7,896 bases of DNA. Source: Bacteroidales bacterium UBA5382 (GTDB taxonomy: Bacteria; Bacteroidota; Bacteroidia; Bacteroidales; Dysgonomonadaceae). Where the stretch lies: NCBI GenBank assembly GCA_002409745.1, contig DHOU01000029.1, positions 31,590 through 39,485 on the forward strand. Direction: 5' to 3'. Positions 6,538 through 7,896 of the stretch are shown piece by piece. The notes beneath the pieces were generated by a model that was not told the origin of the DNA, made no database searches, and was given only the letters and a program-made list of their open reading frames with translations. The position numbers and the translations under genes are program-made. The number at the start of each line of letters is the position of its first letter. Position 1 is the first letter of the stretch.

Positions 6538-6768
6538 TCCTTCGGAGAGGATGCCGCGCAGTTTACGGGGCTCGAGGTTCGCGATAAAACAAACTTGTTT
6601 TCCGACCAACTCTTGCGGTTGCGGATACCATTTGGAAATCCCCGACAAGATGGTGCGTTTCTGCAAGCCGTCGTCCAGCAAAAAGCGGAGAAGCTTATCG
6701 GCTTTGGGCACTTTCTCGCATTCGAGGACGGTTCCCACACGGATATCGATCTTTTCGAACACATCAAT
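6451..6768 (-). pseudogene. metG: detached C-terminal fragment of methionyl-tRNA synthetase
   Basis: The minus strand encodes about 105 residues, from [20 protein letters not shown] through [17 protein letters not shown] and [14 protein letters not shown] to PGSEVK and TAA. This is the Trbp111/CsaA-like OB-fold tRNA-binding domain found at the C terminus of long (about 680 aa) Bacteroidota MetRS, where it dimerises the enzyme and holds tRNA. The catalytic part is absent: upstream of the IDVF codons the frame runs directly into antisense gene A' sequence. A GTG at 6762-6760 could start a free-standing 103-aa domain, but no promoter or ribosome site supports this. The intact gene evidently lies to the right of the window, so this copy is most likely debris from recombination. 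Confidence 0.85.
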
Positions 6769-6926
6769 GAATATTATGCATTCGAATTTACCTTCGACGA
6801 TTACATTTGTTCAGCCAAGTATGATATGACCGAAGAGGAAACTTTTCTTCCGTACAAAGAGTTTATGGAAGTGCTTAGCCACAAAATGCGGGAAAAACGG
6901 AAAAGGAAAATTTGTCGCAGAAGTAG
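6763..6926 (+). pseudogene. truncated, frameshifted homologue of the 3' end of gene A (A')
   Basis: From ATCAATGAATATTA the plus strand matches 5555-5719, the last 54 codons and stop of gene A. By hand count it is about 84% identical in bases, and most differences in the first 40 codons are silent. The protein reads [16 protein letters not shown], then a stretch matching gene A through EEETFLPYKEFMEVLS. One base is missing near 6899 relative to gene A. Restoring it yields EKENLSQK and TAG at 6924-6926, aligned with the gene A ending EKKKLSQM and TAA. The 5' part is replaced by the metG fragment. The silent-site divergence shows it descends from a functional relative, not from a recent copy of the neighbouring gene A. 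Confidence 0.85.
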
Positions 6927-6933
6927 ATTGATT

Positions 6934-7797
6934 TTACTCAAATATCCGCAAAGGCACAATAAGCGCAAAAGTATATGGCTTCTGGCCGAATACGAAACCG
7001 TTTGTATTGGCAGAAGGGGTTAAATTCGGCATTTTTTTCATTTCACGGAGGATTGACGATTTTATATACTCGGTAATGTTCCCTTGTACATGAACATTAC
7101 TTATTACTCCTTGGGTATTTGCTTCAAATGTCACTATAGCCCGCGCATTTATCAATGAATCCCGGGGGATAGACAAACGGTTCCTTAAATCGATTGTCAT
7201 TTTTTCAAACCCTCCCGGATAGCCTGGCCGTTGTTGAGGGTCTGGGCCTTTTGACCTGTCGGGCATTGTTTCAAACCCATGTGGGGCATTGAAAGATATT
7301 CCGGTTTGCGGATCATAACCGATGCCTTCGGCAGTCTCGCCATGCTCATCCGCTTGGAGATCATATGTTACATGCCATTTTTTCCGGGAAGATGCATCCA
7401 GATTGCTTGAAAGGGAAATAAACACTTTCTTCTGCTTTAACTTCGGATTTATTTTGATAGCCTGTAAAATATAACACAAGTCATACTTCCCAACGGATTT
7501 GTCTATGACTTTCTTTATACGACCGTCCCGATGATATAATGTGATTTCATAGACTGGAATAATGTCATTTACCCAATAACTTTCCGATTGGAGTTTTTCA
7601 TTCGAATAATACTCTTGAATGTAAATAATACCATTCTCCAAATAATATTCTATAGTATTTTTGACCTTTACTTTTTTGGAATAAAAAATGTCTGTTTGGC
7701 AAATAGAAATAGAGCCTCTGACCTCAGACACTTGTGCAGGAAGAATGGATGCTTGAATAATAAGAATGCAAAAAACAGTAACGAGATGTATCTTCAT
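6934..7797 (-). CDS. exported 287-aa protein with TonB C-terminal-like domain
   Basis: Residues 1 to about 21 (MKIHLVTVFCILIIQASILP and A) form a signal peptide. Residues about 50-95 hold short Y/G-rich segments (EYYSNEKLQSESYW, LYHRDGRIKKV) like the MORN_2 variant repeats often found in Bacteroidota TonB-like proteins. A Pro/Gly-rich linker (about 170-200, PDPQQRPGYPGGFEK) leads to residues 212-287, where ARAIVTFEANTQGVISNVHV, a helix with EMKKMPNLTP, and the strand YTFALIVPLR match the TonB_C fold. It has no other membrane helix, so it is probably periplasmic or attached rather than a classical energy transducer. Its ATG follows the metG stop by 12 bases, so it is probably transcribed with metG. 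Lines sampled by hand are near 30% G+C, lower than its neighbours, suggesting import. It ends 7 bases from the A' stop. Confidence 0.82.
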   Translation of the reverse strand: MKIHLVTVFCILIIQASILPAQVSEVRGSISICQTDIFYSKKVKVKNTIEYYLENGIIYIQEYYSNEKLQSESYWVNDIIPVYEITLYHRDGRIKKVIDKSVGKYDLCYILQAIKINPKLKQKKVFISLSSNLDASSRKKWHVTYDLQADEHGETAEGIGYDPQTGISFNAPHGFETMPDRSKGPDPQQRPGYPGGFEKMTIDLRNRLSIPRDSLINARAIVTFEANTQGVISNVHVQGNITEYIKSSILREMKKMPNLTPSANTNGFVFGQKPYTFALIVPLRIFE

Positions 7798-7807
7798 AAA
7801 AGATGAT

Positions 7808-7896
7808 GCTTATTTGACTTCGCTTCCCGGCGCCACATTCACCGACGGCTCGATTAAAGAGAGCGACCCATCGGCGTTTTCGGCCGAGAGAATCAT
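7808..7896 (-). repeat. direct repeat, right copy (metG 3' end)
   Basis: Identical to 6449-6537 over all 89 bases available. The base before it (7807 T against 6448 G) already differs, so the left edge of the repeat lies two bases beyond the metG stop. Its right edge is outside the window. Confidence 0.95.
7810..7896 (-). CDS. metG: methionyl-tRNA synthetase, 3' end (partial)
   Basis: The last 28 codons of metG and TAA enter from the right edge: [18 protein letters not shown], then [10 protein letters not shown]. They belong to the C-terminal OB-fold tRNA-binding domain. The sequence is identical to the detached fragment at 6451. That this copy belongs to the intact synthetase is inferred from the other copy being truncated; the window cannot exclude that this one is also a fragment in a longer tandem array. 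The 287-aa exported gene starts 12 bases downstream. Confidence 0.75.
   Translation of the reverse strand: MILSAENADGSLSLIEPSVNVAPGSEVK

Noticed and set aside
6595..7023. 142-codon plus-strand frame as a real fusion gene
   Set aside because: Its first 56 codons are antisense metG, the middle is the A' remnant and the end is antisense to the exported gene. It is a by-product of the junction.
6763..7807. Insertion sequence or integrative element between the metG repeats
   Set aside because: No transposase or integrase frame and no terminal inverted repeats are visible in the 1-kb interior.

Overview
The window suggests a member of the Bacteroidota, probably order Bacteroidales. Three things point there: several promoter-like sites of the TAnnTTTG type (often with TTG or TTTG about 20 bases upstream), a MetRS C-terminal extension of the type common in that phylum, and a YfhO-like membrane protein followed by a zinc-ribbon methyltransferase. 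Base composition is uneven. Hand-counted lines in the YfhO block reach 60-70% G+C, lines in the genes right of about 4.4 kb are nearer 40%, and parts of the exported gene at 6934-7797 are near 30%. No tRNA, rRNA, CRISPR array or transposase was seen.

Left part (1-3861). A leftward transcription unit starts at a TAnnTTTG site near 3854-3861. It encodes a YfhO-family multi-spanning membrane protein (834 aa) and, with an ATGA stop/start overlap, a class I SAM-dependent methyltransferase (298 aa). Eleven bases further on lies a small gene that reads as a 50-residue antitoxin-like protein only if one base of a six-base G/C run (317-322) is removed. The ORF that overlaps its stop dies inside a perfect 19-bp hairpin (171-212). 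Beyond that is a good leftward promoter (111-141) and perhaps the first codons of another gene.

Middle (3960-5771). A rightward promoter at 3998-4028 precedes a small ORF (4058-4363) built of ten degenerate 21-base units, each encoding a heptad of the LNVAQEL type. It is followed by a 110-aa lysine-rich conserved-looking protein with a strong intrinsic terminator. Then comes gene A (269 aa, unknown, with an aspartate run near its N terminus), which meets an exported 188-aa protein head-on across a bidirectional terminator.

Right part (5782-7896). This looks like a recombination scar. The 188-aa gene is followed by a detached copy of the 3' end of metG (6451-about 6768). That copy is fused to the last 54 codons of a diverged, frameshifted homologue of gene A (6763-6926). 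Next come an exported TonB-C-like protein (6934-7797) and then the metG 3' end again (7810 to the window edge), identical to the first copy over all 89 bases that can be compared. The order gene A / exported leftward gene / metG therefore occurs twice with a different exported gene each time. I infer that two alternative haplotypes of one variable locus have been joined in tandem. The interesting parts of the window are this scar, the heptad-repeat gene and the frameshifted antitoxin-like gene; I did not find a complete, clearly new multi-gene system.
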